A DNA stretch of 64,000 bases from Mortierella sp. BCC40632. Taxonomy: Eukaryota; Mortierellomycota; Mortierellomycetes; Mortierellales; Mortierellaceae. The notes beneath the pieces are model-generated. The model was given only the letters and a program-made list of their open reading frames with translations. It did not search any database and was not told where the DNA came from. The stretch covers positions 1,853,501 to 1,917,500 of the forward strand of contig WAEK01000008.1 in the NCBI GenBank assembly GCA_011634665.1, given 5' to 3'. Shown here piece by piece: positions 21,921 through 32,059 of the stretch. The position numbers were made by a program, and so were the translations under genes. How positions within the stretch are numbered: the first letter of the stretch is position 1; each line of letters begins with the position of its first letter.

Positions 21921-22202
21921 ATGCTTCCTCAGAAAAACTTCCATCGTTCAGTCAACCGCCATGCTCCTCAGGACGCTCCCCCAGCTGAGGACAATCCCCC
22001 AGTTGAGGACAATCCCCCAGTTGAGGACAATCCCCCAGTTGAGGACAATCCCCCAGTTGAGAACAATCCCCCTCCGGAGAATACTTTGGATGATCTGCCC
22101 ACAGAAGAGCAACCCCCTGGTGAACCCGAGGTGTCTCCTTCTGGACAACGGTCCCTGAATCAACAGCAAGAACAGACAGACCCAGGTCCCTCTGATGAAT
22201 GA
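21921..22202 (+). CDS. MLPQ-type small protein, copy 3, with internal 18-nt repeats (93 aa)
   Basis: Longest MLPQ-type copy. Begins MLPQKNFHRSVNRHAPQD, followed by four exact copies of the hexapeptide DNPPVE (18-nt units at 21990-22061) and a diverged fifth (NNPPPE), then an acidic, Pro/Gln-rich tail ending QTDPGPSDE. The extra length compared with copies 1 and 2 comes largely from the hexapeptide array. No Cys, signal peptide or membrane segment. TATA box and CT leader are as in the other copies. The array is in frame and stop-free, so expansion keeps the protein open. Function unknown. Confidence 0.65.
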   Translation: MLPQKNFHRSVNRHAPQDAPPAEDNPPVEDNPPVEDNPPVEDNPPVENNPPPENTLDDLPTEEQPPGEPEVSPSGQRSLNQQQEQTDPGPSDE

Positions 22203-22363
22203 AACATGGTTACACAAGAATCCCTCGTGGCTGTTGACGAACAACAAATAGAGCGGGGAGGGAGGGGGGGGATTGGCCTCCTGTGCAACCCTGTCATGAA
22301 ACAAATCAAGAAAAAAGGGCCTACTCCTTCCTCTCCTCCTTCTCCTGCCTCTCCTCCTTCAGG

Positions 22364-22395
<32 letters not shown>

Positions 22396-23644
22396 CTTCA
22401 TGCTCTTGACTGACATAAAAAAAAAAAAAAGAAAAAGAAAAAGTGAAAAAGAGGGAGAGTGTACTCCACTCAAAGTGTGGGATCAGGTCCAGATAGACTC
22501 CTTTTTTTTTTCCTGCTTATTCCAGCTTATTAAAAGTCGACCAAAACCAGGTATGTATCACTCTGCGTTTGGGGATAAAAATTTTTTTTTCTTTTTTTTT
22601 TTTTTTTTTTCAGGCACATTCAATCCTCTCCTTGCTTAAGAGCAGTGAGAGATGGAGGAATGGTCCATGGTCCCTCTTCTCCAGTCTCTTTCCTCTATCT
22701 CTTCTTAGCTAACTCGATGTGACTAAAATATTGCCGATGAGCATACGGGACACCTAGTGAGCCCGTGGGTGGGATGAGGTGGTAAAAGCCTACAAAAGGA
22801 AGAATGCGGGATAGAGTTGCCTGACAACCAACGACGGGCAAGTGGAACAGAGAAAGAGCGAGAGAGCGTGTGTGTGTGTTGTGTGTGTGTCTGTGTGTGT
22901 GTGTCTTTGGGAGAGAGAGAGAGAGAGAGAGAGAGAGGACAGGGTTGGTCCGTCGGATGGTTGTGAGCCATTGTAACTGTAATGCCATCTCTTACTACAG
23001 GAATGGGCCCGCCAGCAAAAAGAGCGAGGTATGTGATGTAATTGTCCACTGTGCACGGATCTAGTTAATGAAAAATGTGTCCAGTCACCCAGTTATGCTT
23101 CGGTCCGCTAATTGCCAAGCGTAATCATGCAACTCTACCGCTTGCTCAACCCCCCCTCGTCCTCTGTGTAGTTGCGCTGCAGATGTAAAGAATGCGAGTA
23201 ACCGTGCCCTTTCCTCTGATCCACAGCCCTTGCTCTAGACAGTCCAACAGAGGATTGGGGAAAAGATCATTCTCATAATATTGTGTTCATGCACTCCCTC
23301 TAGGTCTATTGCACCTACATTTCTCGGCCATTTCTTCCATCGGATGATGTGGACTGGAAAAAAAAAGACATTGGCGAGAAGGGCAAGGATAGAAACAGAA
23401 AATAGGCATTATCAGACCGTTTCCCTCTCTAGTCAAGAAGAACAAGTGCAATCCATTGATCCAAAACACATTTCGGTTACGCACCAGGGCTCTACCCCTC
23501 ATTTATTGATCGCGTAACCTCTCTCCTCCTCTTTCCCCCACTTCTCCACACTCTATCCCTCTCTCTCCCCAATCTACCTCTCCCTCCTGGGGGTATTTTC
23601 CCTCCTGAGGATAATTCGTACTCCCTCTCTCTCTCTCTCTCTCC

Positions 23645-23725
23645 CCGATGACCTGCAGCGTCTCCTTCTGCCAACAGCCCCCAGTCGAACAGCAAAGAAC
23701 AAATCCTCTAATGAGCGAAATTCTG
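23645..23725 (+). pseudogene. Truncated 3' end of an MLPQ-type gene
   Basis: Directly after a CT tract, about 75 bp (GCGTCTCCTTCTGCC, then AACAGCAAAGAAC) resemble the last part of the 21921 gene and its downstream GTTACACAA. The conserved MLPQ N-terminus is missing. It is most simply a 5'-truncated copy. Confidence 0.45.
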
Positions 23726-23830
23726 TTACACAAAGTCTATCTTCGATATCCTCGTGGTATGAAATGGATCAAGAGCCAATGTCTGTTTCTCTCCCTTCTT
23801 TCCCCATCCTCTCTCCCCCTCTTCCCAACG

Positions 23831-23864
<34 letters not shown>

Positions 23865-23927
23865 TTGTTGTTGTTGTTGTTGTTGATGTTTGTCATGCCC
23901 TTGACTACTATTAAAAAAAAAAAAAAA

Positions 23928-23966
<39 letters not shown>

Positions 23967-24367
23967 ACTCCCATCAAGGAAAACAAGGATGGTTTGAGGT
24001 TCCGGAAGAGTGTGGGACCGGGTCCGGATTGACGACTTTTTTTTTTTTTTTTTTGCTGCTTATTTTAGCGTAGTAAAAGTCGACCAATGCTGGATCTGTG
24101 CTTGAGGGAGATGGGTACGATCCTTTATTTTATTTTTTTTATTCCGGGCCTAGAACGAGCAGTGAGAGACGGGAAGGGAAGACGATCCTCTTCTGGTCTC
24201 CCTCTCTTTCTCTCCCTTTCCTCTACTACGTAGCTTACGTCAATATGCTAGGCCCATGGGCAGACAGGACAAAGAGCCCGCATGGAATGAGGCAGAACCC
24301 CAAAGAAGAAAGAAGATGGGATAGGAATGCCTGAAATACGAACAACAACTGGCAAGAGTCGAACGGG

Positions 24368-24471
<104 letters not shown>

Positions 24472-24737
24472 TGTATCAATGAAGAGAGAAAAGCCCACCA
24501 CATGGATTTTGAGTTAATGAGTCTGCATTATTTTTTTTTACAGGCCCAGTCTGCATTATATGGACTACTAATTGCCCATGTTCATGCGCGGCTCTACCGC
24601 CTGAACGCGCCTCCCCTGACCTCGAGGCGGCCCCTTTCTCTCTCTCTTCTTTCTCTCCCTTTCTCTCTCCGCTCCACACAAACAAAGACGCTCACACACA
24701 GGTACTCAGACGCACCCGCACAGGTAGTCAGACGCAC

Positions 24738-24773
<36 letters not shown>

Positions 24774-25351
24774 CCGCCACTATTCTTCTACTATTCTTCT
24801 CTCCTTCCGCCACCACACTCTCTTTTCTCTTTCTCTCTCTTCCTGACTCACCATGGTCATGGTCCTGTTCGGACTCTCTCTCTCTCTCGGCTATCATACT
24901 GCATGATGCGAAGAATGCGAGCGACCGGACCCTTTCCTCTTTTCCAAGGGTACTCCATTGCGCTCATTCCAACCATGTCATAAATCGAGAATTGGAGAAA
25001 AAAGATTATTCTCATTACATTGGGCTCATGCACTCTCTCTCTCTCTCTCCCTCAGCGTCCATTTCTCTTTGACCACTCATTCATTTCTTCCATGGAATGG
25101 TGCGAACTGAAAAACACTGACGAGAATAGAGACGGACAATAGGCGGTCATCCTGTCAGTATCCCTGACTAGTCTCCTGGCCAATCCAAACGGTCCAAACC
25201 GTTTTTTTTTTTATTACACCTGGGCTCGGTCTTTTCCATTTAAAAAACCGCGTTCCCTTCTCTCTCCTCATTCCCTCACTAATCTTACACTCGAATTCTC
25301 TATCTTTCTTTCTCATTCTTCTCTCTTTTTTCTCTATTTCTTTTTCCATTT

Positions 25352-25354
<3 letters not shown>

Positions 25355-25418
<64 letters not shown>

Positions 25419-25427
25419 ATATATATA
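25355..25427. repeat. (AT)n microsatellite
   Basis: About 35 AT units with one CT interruption, upstream of the gene at 25572. Confidence 0.9.
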
Positions 25428-25571
25428 TCCTCTCTTAATAATCTTTCAATAAATCCTCTCTCCTGCCTGCTCCCGACGTCTCGGCGATAAATCTCCCCTG
25501 CTGGCTTCCATGCCCATCCCCACATAAACCATCACCCACTCACTCTCCACACATATACTGGACCCTATCCC

Positions 25572-26315
25572 ATGCGTTCTTCCAAGCGACATTCACGCTT
25601 TGGCACCATTACTCTTGACACAAGAAGCGTCGATCACCTCCCGATCAATCGGGCACCCTCCACCGCAGCAACAACCCATGCCCACCATAGTGCTGCCACT
25701 ACAGCAACCACTCATACCCACCATGGTGCTGCCACTACAGCAACCACTCATATCCACCATGGTGCTGCCACTACAGCAACTACTCATACCCTTCATGGGG
25801 CTTCCGCTACAGCAACCACTCATATCCACCATGGTGCTGCCACTACAGCAACCACTCATATCCACCATGGTGCTGCCACTACAGCAACTACTCATACCCT
25901 TCATGGGGCTTCCGCTACAACAACCACTCGCGCTCAACAAGAAACTGTCACCTCAGGGGTTAGCTATGCTCATCAAGAAGCCGCTGACACAGGGGTCGTT
26001 AATACACTTCAAGAGAATGTCGCAACAGGAGCCACCTATGCTCTTCAAGAAGCCGCCACTACAGTAACCATTCGTGCCCATCAAGAGACCTCTACCACAG
26101 GAGTCATCTATGCTCATCAAGGAGCTGCCGCCGCAGGGGCCGCCATCCATGTCCAGCAAGCACCTACCTCCTCTGTAGCCGCCCATGCCTTTCTATCACA
26201 AGAACTGACTACGGACGAGTCGTTACCCGTCCTATCGACTGTGGGCAACGGAAAGAGAACTCAAAGGCTCTTCCTATCTCATTTTTCGGGTTGTTTCAAT
26301 GATACTCTACTATAG
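25572..26315 (+). CDS. His/Thr/Ala-rich tandem-repeat protein (247 aa)
   Basis: Not recognised. A basic N-terminus of about 30 residues (MRSSKRHSRFGTITLDTR) is followed by seven near-perfect 12-residue units (consensus ATTHxHHGAATT, 36 nt each, about 25668-25920) and then about seven diverged 12-residue units with a retained H/Q-Q-E/G-A core (YAHQEAADTG, YALQEAATTV, YAHQGAAAAG). A non-repeated C-terminus ends SHFSGCFNDTLL. No signal peptide or membrane segment. The gradient from perfect to diverged units suggests recent expansion at the 5' end of an older repeat protein. It lies directly downstream of the small-gene array and also begins with an Arg/Ser-rich stretch, but clear homology to the MLPQ genes is not seen. 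A TATA-like ATAAAT lies at about 25487. Function unknown; the His pairs could bind metal (speculative). Confidence 0.6.
   Translation: MRSSKRHSRFGTITLDTRSVDHLPINRAPSTAATTHAHHSAATTATTHTHHGAATTATTHIHHGAATTATTHTLHGASATATTHIHHGAATTATTHIHHGAATTATTHTLHGASATTTTRAQQETVTSGVSYAHQEAADTGVVNTLQENVATGATYALQEAATTVTIRAHQETSTTGVIYAHQGAAAAGAAIHVQQAPTSSVAAHAFLSQELTTDESLPVLSTVGNGKRTQRLFLSHFSGCFNDTLL
25668..25920. repeat. 36-bp tandem repeat (coding)
   Basis: Seven units such as CACTACAGCAACCACTCATA plus CCACCATGGTGCTGC, with two alternating variants (CATAT/CATAC and CACCATGG/CTTCATGG). Being a multiple of 3 and stop-free, it leaves three frames open: His/Thr (sense), Pro/Leu/Gln (sense, frame 2) and Cys/Ser (antisense). 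Confidence 0.85.
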
Positions 26316-26767
26316 ACTCGTCTAGTCCACTAGTTTTAGGGTAATAAACGATACCAACCCGTCCCAACGAATCCTGTCTCTTTGCCTGAAGTGAAAGGAG
26401 GAAAGGGGGAAAAAAGAATTAAAAAAAAAAAAAAAAAAAAAACTAGCTAGGTGGCAAGCCAAAGCCAAGGAGGATCACGTTATCTTCCCCAAGCCACCGA
26501 TAAGAGAGGCAGAGTGAATAAAACAGTAGTCTGGGCAGGCATAATTTTCTCTCTCTCTTTCCAACCTACTAGCCAAGGTAGATACTCCCATCCACACTAC
26601 TTAGGAGTCAAGTGACCTATCCAAACCATCGCTTCAACGACCTATCCATCCATCGACTCTCTCTCTCTCAAGGACTGAGCATCGACCCTGTCGTGACCCA
26701 CAGTACCTCCTGGACCAGGAAGAGACAACAACAGAGCCTTGGCCTTATCCACCGCCATCGCTATCGA

Positions 26768-26802
<35 letters not shown>

Positions 26803-27860
26803 CGTCTGTGTGTGTGTGTCCTGTCTAGACCACCACTTGACCCTGCATGCGCACGGATATCGGAGCCAGTCTCATCATATTGTTTGACATGGTTCAGAAT
26901 ACTCTTGTACAAAAAAGAAGAGGGAGAGGGCTCATCCCAGTAGCGATCTATACTTGGCAAGGAGCTTTGGATCAGACATGACGGAAGATGAGATCCAAAC
27001 CAGGTCATCCTTTCTTTTTTTTTTTTTTGAAGGATGTCTTTTTTTTGGTCTCATCTCCAGACTTTCAGGATCATTACTGGAGCGAAAAAAATATACTCGG
27101 GCCAACAACAATAACAGCACTCTTGGATCATCTTTTTGTTCCTGCAATGAACATCTCCAACTAACGCACATGGACTTCCTTTTTTTTTAACAAAAAAAAA
27201 ATCGGCACGATCTGATCACTAGATGAGAGATAAGTGGAAGAAGAAGCGCGTTCGCCGCCTCAAGCGCAAAAGAAGAAAAATGAGAGCTCGCTCCAAGTAA
27301 ACGCGAAAAACGTTAGCAGCTCAGAGCGCGGTCCTCAGTCTCTCTCTCTCCTGGCCCAATGATGACAACACACGACCCCTCCAAGTTACCCTCAAGAGTT
27401 TCCTGTCGTTGTCATGCTCCCTTTATTGACCAAGGAGTGAAAAGGGAAGGGGGACCAGTTTTTCCTCTCCCAAAACCCCAAAACCAACTCCCCAATAAAA
27501 AATAAGCCCTTTCCAGGGCGCGGTATCAGACCCGTAACCAGCTTGGCTCTGCCTGTGTCTCCATTCTGCTCTAGTTTATTTGTTCGGACGTGCATTATCT
27601 ATGCATTAGGGGCGCTATGCAAAGCAAACCCTTCCCTCTCGGCTGACCTCTGTTTACTCGGGTCAATCCTTTTTTTTTTGTTAACAGACCCCACGTGGGC
27701 ATGTAGAGTTTGTGGGGACCAGGGAACCAGAACCACACCCGTGAATGGAAACTAGCGCCAGACCCCGTTGCGCTTATTCGTCGTCTCTGAGCCTGGGTCC
27801 TTTGCTAACATTTTTGGACCACGTCCACTGCCAATCTCTGGTATACTTCACCGATCATGA
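26316..27860. other. Intergenic with homopolymers
   Basis: No supported gene. Poly-A at about 26419-26440, poly-T at 26770-26802, and short poly-T tracts at about 27020 and 27671. The last may be the tail side of the minus-strand LINE relic, but this is not certain. Confidence 0.45.
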
Positions 27861-27869
27861 GTGAACTGT

Positions 27870-28830
27870 TCGTTTCAACCCCTCTTGTCTTCTCTCGCGC
27901 TCCCATGGTCGGATATCGTTGATGCCTTTGAGAATACCCTCCAGTGGGTCCCACAAATCCTCTTCGTCCCTCTCCCTGAAGCCTGGCTTCTTCGAACGCC
28001 TCGTCCTCCCTACCGTCTTCCTTCCTTGCCCTACCTATGCCTTCAACTCCCTCCTGAACTATCTGCATCCATACTCCTTCACCTTCTTCACCTCTCCCTT
28101 CCAGCACTCTCCTTGTTCAGTCACCATTGCTTTGCATTTCGAAACGTGTCTCATCCGTTCTGTCGCTTCTCTACAGACTCTGCACAAAGAGGCCTCTTCA
28201 TGACAGCCAGCATCGGCAGCATCTCGTGTAGCTTCTTGTTTCGGCATGCTCTCCTCCTGTAACCCCCCCTCGCTGGTAAAAAGACATTTCAGCGAGTTCT
28301 TTTCATGAAAGACATCCAGTGTGGCACTTCATTCAATACACCTCCAGTCCTAGATATTTTCGTTGGTCCTGTTCTGTCGCAACCACTGTTGGTGTATTCA
28401 TGATGCCGACCGCAACTTCAACACCTGTCGCACGTCGTCCTTAATTATTTGACACTAAGGGGGGAATACTCTGTAGCTGTATTCCTCCTGAATCCATTCT
28501 GGCAGAGCTCAATTGCAGCTGTCTTCGTCGTGCGCTTTTGTCGCCAAACGATCTACTACCAATTTGTCAATATATCCAGCGTGTCCCTTAACCCACTCGG
28601 CTTCTATGCCCTTTTCCTGATCACAATACGCATGATACACGACTGTCCACCACTCCATGTTGCATCTATCCTTCCTTTCACTAGATCTTGGAACCCTTGA
28701 ACAACTGCCGAGTTGTCTAAACCTTCCTTCCCTCGCGGGTAGCAGAGGATTTGCAGCCGGCAGCCCAATCAATTTTGTCTTGGTTGACGATTCAGACCCA
28801 TCAGCTGTCCTTGTCAACACTTCTTAGTGT
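27870..28830 (-). pseudogene. Degenerate LINE 3' end (RNase H and C-terminal zinc knuckle)
   Basis: Minus-strand remnant of the C-terminal part of a LINE polyprotein. From 28820 downward one frame keeps the end of an RNase H domain (EAEWVKGHAGYIDKLVVDRL, where WVKGHAG and the later Asp match the family). After frameshifts a block like DDVRQVLKLRSASMN appears near 28410-28450. Near 28130-28190 follows the C-terminal finger, LCRVCREATERMRHVSKC (C-x2-C-x8-H-x3-C), typical of fungal LINEs. Stops separate the pieces and no reverse-transcriptase block was found upstream. Confidence 0.65.
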
Positions 28831-28839
28831 CTCCTCCTC

Positions 28840-29640
28840 CTCCTCCTCCTCTTGACCACCAACTACCATCAATCCCTCTTGGTTAGCTTGGTTTGGCTTG
28901 GCTTATTCTGATCACCTTAGGTTGCGTCAGCTCGATACATCTGGGCCTTTGCATCAAGGAACTAGTACCCGACTTTGCTTTATTTTTTTTTAAAAAAAAA
29001 AAAAAATAAAAAAATAAAAAAAAATCGCTAGTTTAGTCAACGAGTTTGAGCTTGGCACCCGTTCCAGGATGTCAAGGTCCAAGTATTGTTTAAATTCGTC
29101 CTAGTACATAAGCAGTAACTTCCAGCGATCCCTTTTTTTTTCTTTTTTTTTTAAACAAAAGCCATTGAAAACCACGATATTACATTATATTCCAGATCGC
29201 CTGCTGCTGTCCAACAAGGGCGTATCATGTAAGGGTTTCAGGAGACCATGCATATAGTCTTTTATGCATTTTAACGCGGAGAGTCAGAATGGGGTGAATG
29301 CGGAAAAGAAAAGATAGAGAGACAAACTCACAGACGGAAGGGATGCGAGGGATAGAACGAGAGAGCGGGAGAGGGAGGGAGAGAGGGAAGGAGGGGATGC
29401 ATTGACAAAGAAAGAGAGACCGAGCTCGCGAGAGAGTGAATTACCCTCGAGCAACACATTTCTGAATGACTCCCCGCATAACTCTACACCGGTTTTTTTT
29501 TTTTGACTCTGAGAAATAATGACTGGATTGAGACAATCGTGGCGTACCAATGCTCTTTTTTTCATGCAAGCGTTCAGAAAAAAAAGGAATATTTACAGCG
29601 GAGACCTTTCCGCTTTATTTTTCGTATTGTATTAATGGAA
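28840..29640. other. Intergenic
   Basis: No supported gene. Poly-T/poly-A at about 28981-29024, (TCC)n at about 28830-28852, and a GA-rich stretch at about 29310-29400. An AATAAA-like motif on the minus strand near 29612-29618 may be the poly-A signal of the hydrolase gene. Confidence 0.45.
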
Positions 29641-29650
29641 GCGGAGCTTT

Positions 29651-30433
29651 TTAGTTTCCCTTGGCAACCGCCTCAGCAGCCTCAACAATGAGGTCAGTGA
29701 CCCGATCGGGCGCTGTAAAGGGAATGGCATGGTCGGCTGTTGGGAGGGGGACAACCTTGACGGCCTTGATTCTTTTCGAGCCCCAAACGAGCATCTCAGG
29801 GTTGATCATCTGGTCCTTGCCAGAGATGATGGCGTAAGAGGGCTTCTTCTTCCAGGCAGCTGGGCCGGACTTCCACTCGAAGCGAGCAATGTCTGACAGG
29901 GTCTGAGCAGCCGCCAACACCCTTGAGCGAGCCTCGGGCAGATCAGGGCTCATGTACCTGGCCCACTCTGCAGGCGGCAGGTAGAAACGACCCTTATTGT
30001 CTGTTTTGGTGGCCTTGCCTGAGGGCATATCTGCGAAATTCTGGGATTTGTACATCGATGCTACCGACTCGCCCTCGTCGGGCGTGAAGGCCGACACATA
30101 CACCAGCGACTTGACCTTGGGATGGTTGCCAGCGTTCGAGATGACCATGCCACCAAACGAGTGGCCGACCAGCACAATTGGTCCTGGGATCCAGTCCAGA
30201 GCATCGTTAACCATCGCGATATCTGCGGGAATCGAGCTCAGAGGCTGGCCCACGGCCCAGACTTCATTGTAATCCTTAGCCTGCAGCCGGGAGATAACGT
30301 CAAACCAGGTCGAGCCGTCAGACAGGGCGCCGTGGACAAGGACGATACTGGGCTTAGTGGTGTTGGTGGGCGCAGGCTGCGAGAACGCCATGCCAATGGA
30401 AGCCAACAAGATGACAGCGGATGAAAGACGCAT
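29651..30433 (-). CDS. Secreted alpha/beta-hydrolase (260 aa)
   Basis: Probable secreted esterase or amidase of the alpha/beta-hydrolase fold. Residues 1-18 (MRLSSAVILLASIGMAFS) form a signal peptide. The mature part has the oxyanion-hole strand IVLVHGAL (about 30-37), the nucleophile elbow GHSFGG with Ser92, a candidate acid Asp207 in SGKDQM and a candidate His235 in ADHA, so the triad appears complete. Length and motifs fit the single-domain hydrolase group related to bacterial EstC-like and plant methylesterase-like enzymes; the substrate cannot be told. One exon, no frameshift, and a TATA-like ATATAAAAAA about 100 bp upstream. It is the only intact conserved enzyme gene in the left compartment. 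An intronless gene of a group common in bacteria is compatible with horizontal transfer, but this is inference. Confidence 0.85.
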   Translation of the reverse strand: MRLSSAVILLASIGMAFSQPAPTNTTKPSIVLVHGALSDGSTWFDVISRLQAKDYNEVWAVGQPLSSIPADIAMVNDALDWIPGPIVLVGHSFGGMVISNAGNHPKVKSLVYVSAFTPDEGESVASMYKSQNFADMPSGKATKTDNKGRFYLPPAEWARYMSPDLPEARSRVLAAAQTLSDIARFEWKSGPAAWKKKPSYAIISGKDQMINPEMLVWGSKRIKAVKVVPLPTADHAIPFTAPDRVTDLIVEAAEAVAKGN

Positions 30434-30529
30434 TTTGAGAAGGTTGTAATGTTTTAGTTGGAAGCGAGAAAACCCGGCGTGAGTGAGATCGTTTTTGATG
30501 ATTTTCTGTTACAGGCGCCGGCAAGTGAC

Positions 30530-30542
30530 CTTTTTTATATTA
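30530..30542 (-). promoter_or_regulatory. TATA box of the hydrolase gene
   Basis: The minus strand reads ATTAATATAAAAAA about 100 bp upstream of the ATG at 30433. Confidence 0.5.
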
Positions 30543-30649
30543 ATGTCACCGGCTAAGATGGTAGTGCCAAAAACATTTCCTCTCCTAGTAATAACGCTCT
30601 GATACTCTCCCGCGATATGTACAGCTGACATGTTAGTCAAGCATAGGAA

Positions 30650-30990
30650 TGGTTCGATTAAACTCATTTCTTGGAGATTTGGCATGCAAAAGAGAGATTT
30701 GTCACCCACTGTGCATGGAGGTAGTAGACAAATTGGTACAAGTACACTCTAATGTACTGGTACCTCGTCAAAGTCTTTGGGCCACTGGTATCGTCGCATA
30801 CCACCACTACGCATTTTTGCGAAGTCCACTAATACAATTGGCACCATGGCGTACCCGTGGCTTGGAAAGTTGTCAAGCCTTGCCTTACGAATACAACGGG
30901 CAAGTAACGGTTCGGCTAAACACGCCTTCTTGGGGACTCGGCAACAACAATGTACGGGAAATACGCCTTGGAAGCCCACTGCGCATGGAA
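30650..30990 (+). repeat. Imperfect direct repeat pair
   Basis: About 75 bp at 30652-30725 (GGTTCGATTAAACTC, CTTGGAGATTTGGCA, CCCACTGTGCATGGA) recurs at 30908-30992 (GGTTCGGCTAAACAC, CTTGGGGACTCGGCA, CCCACTGCGCATGGA) with indels. No coding function is evident. Confidence 0.5.
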
Positions 30991-30999
30991 GGGGGAAGG

Positions 31000-32050
31000 A
31001 GGCTTTTGCTCATTATCCAATCCTGCGTAACGAACGGCCCGTCTATTCCAGTGGCCCCGGCAGAGATAGAGTTTGGGCTATAGTCTTCGGAGCATTGGTG
31101 TTTTACAATATTCTCTAGGCTGTTGAATAGTAAACTCTGCGCTACCCTTTCAGTCCAAACAACAGCAGTCCTGATTACATAGGCCTTTGTGAACTTGAAC
31201 CCGACTTAATTATCGTTCGTATTCTTTTGACAGCTGTCAGTTTAGAGGAATGACATTCTTCTCCCGCCCTTTCTCTGTTCGAAACAAATATGATCGTTTC
31301 TGTTGGCTGCGCACAACACACTTGCACGTAGTACTTGCAATTATCTCTACCATCCGTCCTCATCTTTTTTTTTTTTTTTTTCACAGAATCACAAAACTGG
31401 CACCGGCTCCCGCCTTCTCTGTCCTCCACGGTCAGTAACCAATCAAAACTCGTACCCACTATTTGAAGTGCACCCGAGCCTGAACCATTTAGGCATCTCG
31501 GCTAAACGTGTTTCCTCCCCCCTTCCCAGGGTACTATGCTTTATGTTCATGATGTATGTTTTTTTTTCGGACGTTTAGATTTGTCAGATCGCGCTACCTA
31601 GACAAGAGAACGGGGTCAAATTTTTGGATGAGCCAATCTTTGGTAACTCTTTTCTTTTGTTTTTTTTTTTTTTTTCTTCGAGAGAGAAAAGTTTGTTGGT
31701 ACAAAGGCGGAGTTTTTATAATCTCTGGTAAAACTCTTCTTCCTGTCAAATCCATACTCTCAGTCCCTCTCGCTACAATATAGGGGCTTGGCGCAAGCTT
31801 TGCGTGCATGTATGCCGTTCGGCTCGTTAAAAATGTCTAGAGATGCCAATCTTAGATTCGGCTCCCAATAACAGATTCCGAGACGGCATAGTAGCGATGG
31901 ACCTGCTGCGATATCTCTCTGGCAATACCGACCTCATTGACTCGACCAGTCAAAAATAGTCACCCGCACTCAGCCTCTCGAATCGAACTAGGTTCAGCAA
32001 CGGCGTAAGAGCCTCCCGCAGGCGCCGATGTTAAGCCGCCAACACGCGAA
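31000..32050. other. Intergenic, nothing recognised
   Basis: No supported gene; short poly-T tracts near 31366-31381 and 31660-31674. Confidence 0.45.
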
Positions 32051-32059
32051 TCACCCGTC

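Larger units (their letters stand above)
20545..22470 (+). repeat. Tandem unit C of the small-gene array
   Basis: Third, more diverged repeat. It has the PLTEMSFDQSKAE segment at about 20611, a CTGCCCAAATACTGGGAAAG block at about 21359 corresponding to CTGCCCAAATGCTCGAGAAA in unit B, a TATA box at 21754 and the gene at 21921. Confidence 0.6.

Noticed and set aside
25593..25940. Antisense Cys-rich repeat frame
   Set aside because: Mirror of the 36-nt coding repeat; kept only as a remark because the sense frame is longer and has unique ends.
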